Source: Secundilactobacillus similis DSM 23365 = JCM 2765
GTDB lineage: Bacteria > Bacillota > Bacilli > Lactobacillales > Lactobacillaceae
Direction of reading: 5' to 3'
NCBI RefSeq assembly: GCF_001311075.1
Contig: NZ_BBAD01000031.1
Coordinates: 1 to 34,565 of the forward strand
Length of the DNA stretch: 34,565 nt
In this document: in pieces, positions 1 through 7,447 of the stretch
Layout of the letters: every line of letters starts with the position of its first letter
Numbering within the stretch: position 1 is the first letter of the stretch
Notes under the pieces: generated by a model
The model's input: only the letters and a program-made list of their open reading frames with translations
Database searches by the model: none
Told to the model about the DNA's origin: nothing
Position numbers and translations under genes: made by a program

Positions 1-66
1 AAAGCCCAGGCGCTTTCACGGAAGTCGCCTTACACGCCGCTCTTTAACCGCTTCTCTCCGCACTCT
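1..66 (-). repeat. Structured 3'-end palindromic repeat, copy A (cut by window edge)
   Basis: This is the gene-proximal arm of the repeat family described at 2413-2540, read on the minus strand. It shows GTGC, GGA, a variable 7-base stem strand (GAGAAGC), the GGTT bulge, AAAGAGC, then GTAAGG and an apical hairpin (AAAGC/GCTTT) at the window edge. The partner arm lies before base 1. The outer end overlaps the last codons and stop of the YibE/F gene ending at 44. Confidence 0.75.
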
Positions 67-817
67 TACGCCTTCGCGTCTCAAACCCCACCATCGCCCA
101 AGTCGTCAGTGGAATCGTCGCAATCACCGACAGCATCGAAAACAGCACCATCAAAATCTCACTCACAAAAATTTTATCATTAATAATATCACCAATTGAA
201 TAGTGCACGCCGGCGAACCAGATAAACAACGCTAAGAACCCACCAAAAAAGCCGAAGAACAGCGTGTTGAAGGTTGTGCCGATAATCTGACTACCTACTT
301 TGAAACCCGCGCCCTGCAGGTTTTTTAGGCTAATTTTCGGGTGTTGTGCCAAGATCTCCGCCAAACCCGCTGAAATGGCGATTGCCGCTTCCGCAATCGC
401 ACCCAACGTACTCAAAATAGCCGTCGACATCGCGATTTCTAAGTAGTTAATACCCAAAATCGTTGACATGCCTTCCAAGTCTTCGCTGTCTTCCTGACCG
501 AACCCTTGAATTTGCGCCCAGTGTTCCACCGGAATAATCAACGCAACTAACAGTAACAGCACCACGATTGACGCGTAGAACGCCACCATCGTACTGTCCG
601 AGTCGCTGCCACCAAGAAAAATCGTCATGGCTAACACAATGATGCTTGTGACCAATGTGACGAGGACCGGTGAAAAGTGAAACGCCATCAGCACCATTGC
701 GAAGAACAGTGCGCCAAAGTTAAATAACAAGCTTAAAAACGCCTGAAACCCTTGACCACCGCCAACCGCAACCATGCAAACCAGTAAAACTAACCCTAGT
801 GCCGTAATCGTGCCCAT
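44..817 (-). CDS. YibE/F family membrane protein (second gene of pair)
   Basis: A 257-residue, very hydrophobic protein with about six or seven membrane segments and a soluble acidic stretch near residues 108-116. The conserved part is the Ala-rich segment around STLGAIAEAAIAIS followed by a Gly- and Phe-rich helix, as in YibE/F proteins (PF07907), which occur in adjacent pairs in lactobacilli. The biochemical function is unknown. Its start lies 22 bases inside the upstream YibE/F gene, so the two are probably translationally coupled and may form a complex. The last residues (RRRKSAERSG) and the TAA stop are encoded by repeat copy A, so the natural C-terminus may have been changed by the repeat. 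Membrane location is certain; the family call is good; the role is not known. Confidence 0.8.
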   Translation of the reverse strand: MGTITALGLVLLVCMVAVGGGQGFQAFLSLLFNFGALFFAMVLMAFHFSPVLVTLVTSIIVLAMTIFLGGSDSDSTMVAFYASIVVLLLLVALIIPVEHWAQIQGFGQEDSEDLEGMSTILGINYLEIAMSTAILSTLGAIAEAAIAISAGLAEILAQHPKISLKNLQGAGFKVGSQIIGTTFNTLFFGFFGGFLALFIWFAGVHYSIGDIINDKIFVSEILMVLFSMLSVIATIPLTTWAMVGFETRRRKSAERSG

Positions 818-1935
818 GGCCGCTTACCTCCAATCAATAGACTCGTGATCCCGCAAGCAACCGGCACCGTTAACACAATCCCGATGCCGCTGATCAAGCT
901 CTGAATCACCCCAAGCGACATCGTCATATTGAAGGTGTAGCCCCAGGAGTTCGCATTTTTCAAATACAGCAAGGCTAACGGTAAGGTATCTGCCACGAAA
1001 ATAAAGAACAGCACGTTAACCAGCGGTCCCATAATTTCGCCGCCGATTTGCCGTCCGGATTTGAAAATCTGCTTGGCTGAGATTGCGGGTTGTTCCTGCT
1101 TTAACGCCATCAGTGACGCGATAATATCGGTTGATTCATCCATGACCGCTCCCAGTGATCCCAGTAGCGTTTCTGCTAGGAACAACGGTCGTGGCAACTG
1201 CGTCACGTACTGCATCGACTCGTAGTAAACGCCGTGTTCGTGAGTTAACGCAAAGACGCATAGTGCGACCACGATCGATACTCCGGTCCCAATTAACGTC
1301 GTCAGGAAGGTCATCACCATCTGCTGATTCCAACCAATCACGATCAGTAACGTCAACGCCGCGAATAAAATCGCTAAACCGCTAAAAATCAGCAGTACCA
1401 TGCCGCCCTGCGTGTTCGTGTTCCACCTGACTGCCAGCCAAAACAAGCCCCCGTTCACGAGGACGCTAGCCAGCGCCATGAACCCACTGAAGCGCATTAA
1501 CACCAGTAAAATACTAATCACGACCCACGCCGTAAATGCCAATGCCACGTCACGCTTCGGTCCCGAAACGGTTGCGGTTAACTTGCCCTTTTGATGATGA
1601 AGGGTTAAAAATACCCGCTGGTTTTGGTGATAAGCCTGCGTTGTCGACTGGAATTTTAAATAAACGTTCTCAATCGTCATTTTTTGACCACGATACCGAC
1701 CATTAGTAATCGTCCCGTGAAGTCGCTGAGTCACCTGATGATCAACGTTATCAAACTGGTCGCTCTGTTTATCAACTGCGGTTGTATGTACTGAAGTGAT
1801 TACCATGAGGGGCTGCTGGTACAGCCGGTCATCATGGGCAACGCCCCATACTAACAAGGCGCCAAGTAGTACAACGAGCGCCGGCCACCATTTCTGCCAG
1901 CCACGTCGCTGCACCGTTTTAGTTGTTGTTATCAT
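796..1935 (-). CDS. YibE/F family membrane protein (first gene of pair)
   Basis: A 379-residue protein with one N-terminal membrane segment (about residues 15-30), a mostly beta-like extracytoplasmic region (about 40-135) and a C-terminal bundle of roughly seven membrane segments. The membrane part carries the family signature LGSLGAVMDESTDIIASL and GREIGGEIMGPL-type sequence, typical of YibE/F (PF07907). It is the first gene of a two-gene leftward unit and overlaps the next by 22 bases. The ATG is preceded by a GGTGGG stretch about 10 bases upstream. An extended -10 element lies about 27 bases upstream. Function is uncharacterised; a transport or envelope role is inference only. Confidence 0.82.
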   Translation of the reverse strand: MITTTKTVQRRGWQKWWPALVVLLGALLVWGVAHDDRLYQQPLMVITSVHTTAVDKQSDQFDNVDHQVTQRLHGTITNGRYRGQKMTIENVYLKFQSTTQAYHQNQRVFLTLHHQKGKLTATVSGPKRDVALAFTAWVVISILLVLMRFSGFMALASVLVNGGLFWLAVRWNTNTQGGMVLLIFSGLAILFAALTLLIVIGWNQQMVMTFLTTLIGTGVSIVVALCVFALTHEHGVYYESMQYVTQLPRPLFLAETLLGSLGAVMDESTDIIASLMALKQEQPAISAKQIFKSGRQIGGEIMGPLVNVLFFIFVADTLPLALLYLKNANSWGYTFNMTMSLGVIQSLISGIGIVLTVPVACGITSLLIGGKRPWARLRH

Positions 1936-1961
1936 TTCTCATATCCCACCTTATGGCCCTA

Positions 1962-1970
1962 ATCATAGCA
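1962..1970 (-). promoter_or_regulatory. Extended -10 promoter for YibE/F pair
   Basis: On the minus strand the sequence reads TGCTATGAT, which fits TGnTATAAT with one mismatch. No good -35 box is seen at 17 bases. Its distance to the start codon of the 1935 gene leaves a short leader. Confidence 0.4.
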
Positions 1971-2136
1971 CATTCCGATTTTAGCACTGTAGAACCAACA
2001 GATTAATTACAAAATCGTTATTTTTGCCTGTCATCTGAATTTAACAATTCGCTACTAACGGCATGACCATCACGTTGGCGCCGCTTTACCTTAATTTACC
2101 GACTACCCCATTACTGGAAAATCCCGGCGAACCCCC

Positions 2137-2166
2137 TTGATTTTTCACCCAACTCTGAGGTAGAAT
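2137..2166 (+). promoter_or_regulatory. Sigma-A promoter of the 39-residue gene
   Basis: TTGATT at 2137-2142 and TAGAAT at 2161-2166 are separated by 18 bases. This is a good vegetative promoter placed about 45 bases before the small gene. Confidence 0.6.
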
Positions 2167-2168
2167 AG

Positions 2169-2193
2169 TTAAATGATTGATTATCATATTTAA
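2169..2193 (+). promoter_or_regulatory. Operator-like palindrome downstream of -10
   Basis: A 25-base AT-rich imperfect palindrome bounded by TTAAAT and ATTTAA, with an inner ATGAT/ATCAT pair offset by one base. It covers the expected transcription start and the region just before the ribosome site. The TGAT...ATCA core is reminiscent of Fur/PerR/Zur-type boxes but does not match the 7-1-7 spacing, so the regulator is unknown. Confidence 0.35.
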
Positions 2194-2210
2194 AGTGAGG
2201 GTTAGATATC

Positions 2211-2330
2211 ATGAGAAAAGCACATCCACATGGCGTACAAGGTCGCCGTCCAGTGAACCAAAAGAAGGACGCGAAGCGCCAAAAAGAAATTTCAAACTTG
2301 CAACAATGGCTTAAGAGCACTAAGAAGTAA
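2211..2330 (+). CDS. Small basic protein, 39 residues
   Basis: The ORF encodes 39 residues beginning MRKAHPHGVQGRRPV and ending LQQWLKSTKK, with many Lys and Arg and two His near the N-terminus. Support for it being real: a sigma-A promoter at 2137-2166, a ribosome site (AAAGTGAGGG) about 9 bases before the ATG, and a strong rho-independent terminator 24 bases after the stop, which together make a complete one-gene unit. I do not recognise the family. The composition suggests an RNA- or ribosome-associated or metal-related peptide, but that is a guess. A long minus-strand frame over the same bases has none of these signals. Confidence 0.6.
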   Translation: MRKAHPHGVQGRRPVNQKKDAKRQKEISNLQQWLKSTKK

Positions 2331-2353
2331 TTCTTCTTGCTTACAGCTGAAAG

Positions 2354-2408
2354 GTCCCACAGTTCAATGACCAAAGTAATTTGGTGACTGAATTGTGGGG
2401 CTTTTTTT
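2354..2408 (+). terminator. Rho-independent terminator of the 39-residue gene
   Basis: A stem of about 20 pairs (TCCCACAGTTCA... with ...TGAATTGTGGGG, a few mismatches) closes a GTAA loop and is followed directly by CTTTTTTT. Confidence 0.9.
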
Positions 2409-2412
2409 ATCC

Positions 2413-2540
2413 AGAGTGCGGAGAAAAACGGGTTGAAAGCGGAGTGTAAGGGCGACCCGCAGAAAGTCGTGGGCTTGACGACTTTTTGTGGGTCGCCCTT
2501 ACATGCAGCTTTCAGTTTTTCGGAGCACGTTTCGGCGCAG
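2413..2540 (+). repeat. Structured palindromic repeat, copy B
   Basis: A 128-base imperfect palindrome. From the outside in: stem GTGC/GCAC; a symmetric internal loop with GGA on both strands; stem II GAAAAAC/GTTTTTC; a GGTT-type bulge on the first strand only; stem III TGAAAGC/GCTTTCA; a GGA versus TGCA internal loop; stem IV GTAAGGGCGACCC with its exact complement; and an apex with a GTCGT/ACGAC hairpin. It ends in the conserved tail CGTTTCGGCGCAG. It starts 4 bases after the terminator of the 39-residue gene. Same architecture but different stem sequences in copies at 1, 2929, 15623 and 17981. Confidence 0.85.
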
Positions 2541-2928
2541 TTGCCAAAATGCAGTTCCAATGGCAATCCCACCATATAGCCAACAGCACCAACAAAACAG
2601 TCCCAGAGGCGCCGAAATTCAATATGGAAGTAGTACTCGTTGCCTCAAGCACTCAAGTCACAAAACGCACTAACGCCAGTACGGTATCACCACAACTCAA
2701 CCAATCATTAATCGACATAAAAACCACCACATCAAAAAGAGAATGCCGCTCACCATCGCAGCATTCTCTTTTGTCGTTTATTGTTTAGTTGGTTATCTGG
2801 TAATGAGTGGTGAGGGCGACGTGCACTCCGATTACCTAGTTTTCGACGCCACTTAAATTGTCGTGTTTCGCTAACCAGTCATATAGTGAAGTTTTTTAAC
2901 GTTACAATATTGATTAGCCTGCGCCGAA
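2541..2928. other. Non-coding segment between inverted repeat copies
   Basis: This 388-base segment is bounded by the conserved tails of copies B and C in inverted orientation (GGCGCAG at its left, CTGCGCC at its right). No frame in it has a ribosome site plus recognisable protein sequence. The only clear structure is the hairpin at 2734-2772. It may be a decayed gene or cargo. Confidence 0.4.
2734..2772. terminator. Hairpin, possible bidirectional terminator
   Basis: AAAAGAGAATGC at 2734-2745 pairs perfectly with GCATTCTCTTTT at 2761-2772 around a 15-base loop, giving A-tract and T-tract on the two sides as in bidirectional terminators. No functional gene is seen feeding into it from either side. 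Confidence 0.55.
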
Positions 2929-3055
2929 ATGAGCTCCGCAAGGCAGAGAGTTGCACGTAAGCAACTTCCGCCACAAACCCCAAAAACCGGGGTTTCTGGC
3001 AAAAGTCGCTTACGCTCCACTCTCTAACCGCCTTGCTCCGCTCTCTAGCTCTCTA
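2929..3055 (-). repeat. Structured palindromic repeat, copy C
   Basis: Read on the minus strand from the usp stop: GAGC, GGA, stem II GCAAGGC, GGTT, AGAGAGT, GG, AGCGTAAGC, apex with GAAACCCC/GGGGTTT, then the complementary strand and the CGCCGAAA-tail. Stem II differs from copy B but is again fully complementary (GCAAGGC/GCCTTGC). Its apex is almost identical to copy E. It abuts the stop codon of the universal stress gene, which has no other terminator. Confidence 0.85.
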
Positions 3056-3484
3056 ATCTCCCACCACCATCACCGCCGTAATCGACCGTCTAGTCACATA
3101 AGCCGTCGTTGAGCCCATAATCGCCCGGCTCAAGCCGTGGACCCCAGACTTGCCGATGATGGTTAAATCGGTCTCTAATCGGTCTGGTAACGAGTCCGCG
3201 ATTGCCATCTTTGGAATGCCAACTTCAAACATCGTCACTAGGTCAACGCCCTGCTTTTCCGCCCGGCTTCTAGCCTCTTGAAGGGTGACTTCCGCCTGTT
3301 CCTTCATGTGCGCCATAATGTCGTCACCGAAAATTGCACCGTACTGTGTGTAACTCTGATCGTTTGCGACCACCACTGCGTAAATTTTTGAGTCATAATG
3401 CTTGGCGAGATCAAACGCGGTTGCTAGCGCCTTAAAGGCGTTCTCACTGCCATCCAACGGAACCAAAATCTTCTCAAACATCAT
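3053..3484 (-). CDS. Universal stress protein, UspA family
   Basis: A 143-residue single-domain Usp. It begins FEKILVPLDGSENAFKAL, the usual beta1-Asp-alpha1 pattern, and ends with the ATP-binding motif G-x2-G-x9-G-S (GKSG...MGST), so it should be an ATP-binding cytoplasmic Usp dimer that helps survival under stress or starvation. I place the start at the first ATG of the ATGATG pair at 3484, because GGGGG lies about 7 bases before it; an in-frame ATG four codons upstream overlaps that ribosome site. It is monocistronic. The 3' end runs directly into repeat copy C. Family assignment is firm, the exact stress is unknown. Confidence 0.9.
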   Translation of the reverse strand: MMFEKILVPLDGSENAFKALATAFDLAKHYDSKIYAVVVANDQSYTQYGAIFGDDIMAHMKEQAEVTLQEARSRAEKQGVDLVTMFEVGIPKMAIADSLPDRLETDLTIIGKSGVHGLSRAIMGSTTAYVTRRSITAVMVVGD

Positions 3485-3549
3485 AACCACCCCCATGGTT
3501 TTATTAACTTTATCGTAGCATATTTCACAGCTAACGGATAGTTTCCCGC

Positions 3550-5123
3550 CTAACGTTCGTAGACTTTTTTAGCCCCAATCCACGTCGACAGAACCTTGGT
3601 CTGACCGATCTGATCAGCTGGTACGCTAAACAGATCCTGATTCAAGATGACGAAGTCCGCCCGGAATCCCGGTTGCAACTGGCCGCTATCCGTTAAACCA
3701 CCAACTTCAGCGCCCCACTTGGTGTACCCCAGTACAGCTTCACCAATCGAGATTGCCTCATCCAAATTGACCACGTCACCGTTGACCGCCGTCCGGTTAA
3801 CCGCCGCCTGCATGGCAATAAATGGGCTATCCGGTTCAAACCACGGCGTACATGGCGCATCCGAACTCAATGCCGTTCGCGTCGTCGCAATCATCGACTT
3901 GATCCGGTAAGCATTTTTAAATTGGTCGTCGTTCAAATACGTCCGGTACGACTCATCCTCCGCAAAGTAAAAAATCGGCTGCGTGACCAACGCGTAGTTC
4001 ATCTTGGCCGCCTTGATCTGTGCCAGCATCTCATCGCTCAACAGCGTGGCGTGTTCGATACGAATTGATGGCCCATGTTCCAGCCATGGTGTCAGATCCT
4101 GCGTGGTATCCAAAATCAATTGAATGGCCGCATCACCCATCGCGTGCACCGCCGCTTGTAAGTGATGGTCCCGCGCAAAGGTCACCGCCGCCAGCAACTC
4201 CTCACCCGTGGTCAACTGCACGCCATTCTTACCACTCGGATAAGGCACCTTATTCCAAGCCGTTTCGCCGGAAATACTGCCGTCCATAAACACCTTCACC
4301 CCGGCAATCGACAGCTTATCGTTATCAGGCGTTCCAATCGGATCCTTCAAATCCTTAATTTCGCTCCAAACGTAGTAAATCGCACTCTGCGGTTCAAAGC
4401 CCCGCTTCATCGCGTCTTCGTACAAATCCAACGTATCGTAAGGTTGTTTACGCCCCATCAGTTCACCAATCGCCACCAACCCGTTTTCGAGGTAGTGCGT
4501 TGAGGTGTTCACCATGTTAGTGACGTCTGCTTCATAGTTTTGCGCTGACTTCGCCCGAATCAACAATTGTGAAGCGGCGACTTCCTTCATATACCATTTG
4601 GCCGACCATCCGGAAAATGCCCAATCTCGCCACCCTTAGGATCCGGCGTCTCAGCGGTGATACCCGCTAATTCAAGCGCCTTCGAGTTACCGATCGATGA
4701 ATGACAATCTGACCGGTAAATGAAAATCGGTTGCTCAGTCGTAATCGCGTCCAAATCATCAACCGTCGGTGTCCGGTGTTCGGCTAGCTTGGTTTCATCA
4801 AAGCCCCAGCCTTCCAGCCAAACGTTCGCGCCCTTGCCGAATTCAGGGGACTGGCGTAGCGCGGCCTGCATATCCGCAATGCTGTTGATGTGCGGTGGCG
4901 TACAAGCGCCCCCGTGCAAGGCATCCGCAATGTATTTTGGATGGGTATGCGCATCTAGCAGCCCGGGTAGGACCGTTTGTTGGTGCAGGTCGATGGCCTG
5001 ATCATCCGTAACATCCGCCGCATCACCCACCCAGGTGACCCGACCGTTTTCCAGCGTCATCGCCGACACAAAGCTTGTGGCGTCTTGGCCGGTAAAAATG
5101 TTACCGTTCGTAAAGGTTGTCAT
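3550..5123 (-). CDS. Amidohydrolase family 3 (YtcJ-like), frameshifted
   Basis: Reconstructed length 524 residues with one base restored near 4590. The N-terminal half has the beta-strand start FTNGNIFTGQD and the metal motif LLDAHTHP (HxH); the C-terminal half has KVFMDGSISG, AVHAMGDAAI, RIEHATLL and SSDAPCTPW, the order expected for Amidohydrolase_3 metal-dependent hydrolases of the YtcJ type. The substrate is unknown. The frame breaks after PDGRPNGI and resumes at MKEVAASQ without lost residues. I chose ATG 5123 because GGAGG lies 7 bases upstream; 21 extra in-frame residues further upstream lack such a site. It is divergent from pepO. The single missing base is probably a sequence error (see findings). 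Confidence 0.82.
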
Positions 5124-5160
5124 GGTTGATTCCTCCGTCTGATTAAAAGTTCTTAATCTT

Positions 5161-5188
5161 ATTTTAACGGTTATGCCAGTTAACACAA
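5161..5188 (-). promoter_or_regulatory. Promoter of the amidohydrolase gene
   Basis: On the minus strand TTGTGT and TAAAAT are separated by 16 bases, about 40 bases before the chosen start at 5123. Confidence 0.45.
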
Positions 5189-5273
5189 CGGTTAATTAAC
5201 TCGCTTATCCAACCATCAGTCGAATTCCCTGATTTTCGCAAGCAGTCGTTCACCAAAATACGCCACATAGCAG

Positions 5274-5279
5274 TATAAT
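5274..5279 (+). promoter_or_regulatory. -10 box of pepO
   Basis: A perfect TATAAT lies 33 bases before the pepO start; no clear -35 box is visible at 16-18 bases. The ribosome site GGAGG is 7-8 bases before the ATG. Confidence 0.5.
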
Positions 5280-5311
5280 ATAAGCATATTGCATCATTTG
5301 GAGGGAACTGA

Positions 5312-7231
5312 ATGTCAACTAAACTTGATTCGAACTTGATCAAACAAGACCTATACGAGGCCGTCAACGGCGAATGGCTGAAAACTGCCGTCATTCCTGG
5401 CGACCACTCCACGACCGGTGGCTTTACCGACCTGGCCGATAACATTGAAAAAACCTTAATGAGCGACTTTAGCGACTTACTCGCAGGCAAACTAGAACCC
5501 CAAAACGCTGAAATGGCAGCGTTCAAACAGTTTTACGCGTTAACCAGCGACTTTGCAAAACGCGAAGCCGATGGCGCTGCGCCACTGAAACCCTACCTTG
5601 ACCGCATCGAAGCCTTAACTAACTACCAAGATTTGAGTGACCAATTGGCCGACTGGATCTTAACCGGCTTGCCAACGCCGTTTAACCTCGAAATTGATTC
5701 CGATATGAAGAACTCGACCCAGTACGCGCTGTTTGCGAGCGGTCCCCGGCTCTTCTTACCTGATAAGACCTACTATGAAGAAGGTAATCAGGCAGCCAAA
5801 CAGTTGATGCCGATCTTCACCAACATGGTGAGTGCCCTCTTGACATTAGCGGGTTACGATGACGCTGCTGCGCAACGGATCATCGATGGTGCCACGGCAT
5901 TTGACCGCTTGGTTGCGCCACACGTGAAGTCCGCTGAAGAAGGCGCCGACTACAGCAAGATGTACAACCCCCGTTCCCTTAATGAGATTGCGGGTAGCAC
6001 TTCGAAGCTGGATTTGAAGACGGCCATTACCACGTTGGTTGGTGACACCCCGAAAGTCATCATCACGCCAGAACCCGCCTACTTTGACGCGCTCAACGAC
6101 CTCTTGACCGATGAGAACTTCGATGCCATGAAGAGTTGGTTACTGGTTAAAACGGTGAACGGCTTGTCCAGCTACCTTAGCGAAGAATTTTGCCAAACCG
6201 CAACCCAGTACGGTCGCGCCCTTTCTGGCCGGAAGGAAGCCCGCAGTCAAGAAAAAGCGGCGTACGACCTCGCAACCGGTGTCTTTGACCAAGTTGTCGG
6301 TGATTACTATGGTCGCAAATACTTCGGTGAAGCCGCCAAACAAGACGTCCACGATATGGTCGTCAAGATGGTCAACGTCTACAAGAAGCGCTTAGCTGCC
6401 AACACTTGGCTCGGCAAGGCTACCCGGGATAAGGCCATCGTTAAGTTGGATAAGCTCGGCATCCAAGTCGGCTACCCCGACCAAATCGATCCGCTTTACA
6501 GCAAGTTCGCCGTTACCACAGCTGCCGATGGTGGTTCCGTGTTGAGTAACGTCATGGCCTTCACGCGTATCCGCAACACTGATGAATTCGCCAAGTGGAA
6601 TCAAACCGTTGACCGTACTCGTTGGGAAATGAGTGCGCACACCGTCAACGCCTACTTCCACCCATTCCACAACATCATCGTCTTCCCCGCCGCGATTCTC
6701 CAAGCACCGTTCTACAGCTTGAAGCAATCGTCCAGCGAAAACTTTGGTGGTATTGGCGCCGTGATTGCGCACGAAATCTCACACGCCTTTGATAATAACG
6801 GCTCCCTGTTTGACGAATACGGGAACTTAAACAACTGGTGGACCGAAGCGGATAACCAACACTTCCACGAACTGGCTGAGACCATGATCAAGGAATTTGA
6901 CGGCCTGCCATTCGCTGGCAAAACCGTGAACGGCAAGTTGACCGTTTCCGAAAACATTGCTGATGGTGGTGGCTTGAGTTGCGCTTTGGAAGCCGCTAAG
7001 GGTGAACCAGACGCTGACTTGCAGGCCTTCTTCCTTAACTGGGCCGCTATCTGGCGCTCAAAAGCCACCAATGAACGCGAAGAACTCCTGTTGGCGATCG
7101 ACGTCCACGCCCCAGCTAAACTCCGGGCCAACATTCAGGTGCAAAACCTCGAAGATTTCTTTACGACCTTCGATGTTCAACCGGGCGACAAGATGTACCG
7201 GAAACCGGAAGACCGGGTTAATATCTGGTAA
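5312..7231 (+). CDS. pepO: PepO-type endopeptidase (M13 zinc metallopeptidase)
   Basis: A 639-residue protein of usual length for bacterial PepO of the neprilysin (M13) family. The zinc site HEISH is at about residues 487-491 and the third ligand motif ENIADGGG at about 547-554. NAYFHPFHNIIVFPAAIL upstream of the zinc site is the conserved substrate-binding strand of M13 enzymes. There is no signal peptide or membrane helix, as expected for the lactic acid bacterial enzyme that cleaves medium-length oligopeptides in the cytoplasm after peptide uptake. The C-terminus ends VNIW, close to the usual Cys-x-x-x-Trp end but without the Cys. It is a single-gene unit with its own -10 box and terminator, and reads through without frame breaks. 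Confidence 0.93.
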   Translation: MSTKLDSNLIKQDLYEAVNGEWLKTAVIPGDHSTTGGFTDLADNIEKTLMSDFSDLLAGKLEPQNAEMAAFKQFYALTSDFAKREADGAAPLKPYLDRIEALTNYQDLSDQLADWILTGLPTPFNLEIDSDMKNSTQYALFASGPRLFLPDKTYYEEGNQAAKQLMPIFTNMVSALLTLAGYDDAAAQRIIDGATAFDRLVAPHVKSAEEGADYSKMYNPRSLNEIAGSTSKLDLKTAITTLVGDTPKVIITPEPAYFDALNDLLTDENFDAMKSWLLVKTVNGLSSYLSEEFCQTATQYGRALSGRKEARSQEKAAYDLATGVFDQVVGDYYGRKYFGEAAKQDVHDMVVKMVNVYKKRLAANTWLGKATRDKAIVKLDKLGIQVGYPDQIDPLYSKFAVTTAADGGSVLSNVMAFTRIRNTDEFAKWNQTVDRTRWEMSAHTVNAYFHPFHNIIVFPAAILQAPFYSLKQSSSENFGGIGAVIAHEISHAFDNNGSLFDEYGNLNNWWTEADNQHFHELAETMIKEFDGLPFAGKTVNGKLTVSENIADGGGLSCALEAAKGEPDADLQAFFLNWAAIWRSKATNEREELLLAIDVHAPAKLRANIQVQNLEDFFTTFDVQPGDKMYRKPEDRVNIW

Positions 7232-7256
7232 GCGTTAGAATTAAACTGCAAAATAA

Positions 7257-7298
7257 ACAGCGCTACGTCTCCAATTACGGACTCGTAACGCTGTTTTT
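7257..7298 (+). terminator. Terminator of pepO
   Basis: ACAGCGCTACG pairs with CGTAACGCTGT (one wobble/mismatch) around a 16-base loop and is followed by TTTTTG, 26 bases after the pepO stop. Confidence 0.85.
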
Positions 7299-7375
7299 GT
7301 GCACCCGCATACTAGCACGACACTTTATTTCAATACATCACTGGATACTGAGAAACCGTTTTCAACGTTCTATGC

Positions 7376-7401
7376 TATGATAAGTTTAGTTTCAAAACTA
7401 A
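7376..7401 (+). promoter_or_regulatory. -10 box and operator-like inverted repeat before surface protein
   Basis: TATGAT at 7376-7381 is a candidate -10 (no good -35). Just after it, TTAGTTT at 7386-7392 and AAACTAA at 7395-7401 form a perfect 7-base inverted repeat with a two-base centre, the position of a repressor site or a leader hairpin. The gene's ribosome site GGGGGAGG follows at about 7432-7439. Confidence 0.35.
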
Positions 7402-7447
7402 TCGATCGATAGGCGTCACATGATTTGATCTGGGGGAGGTCAACACT

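Noticed and set aside
2111-2575. A 154-codon minus-strand frame over the small gene and repeat B
   Set aside because: It runs through a terminator and a repeat, has no ribosome site, and its sequence is explained by the opposite-strand unit.
2486-2788. A 100-codon plus-strand frame in the cassette-like segment
   Set aside because: It starts inside repeat B, has no ribosome site, resembles no family and ends across a hairpin.
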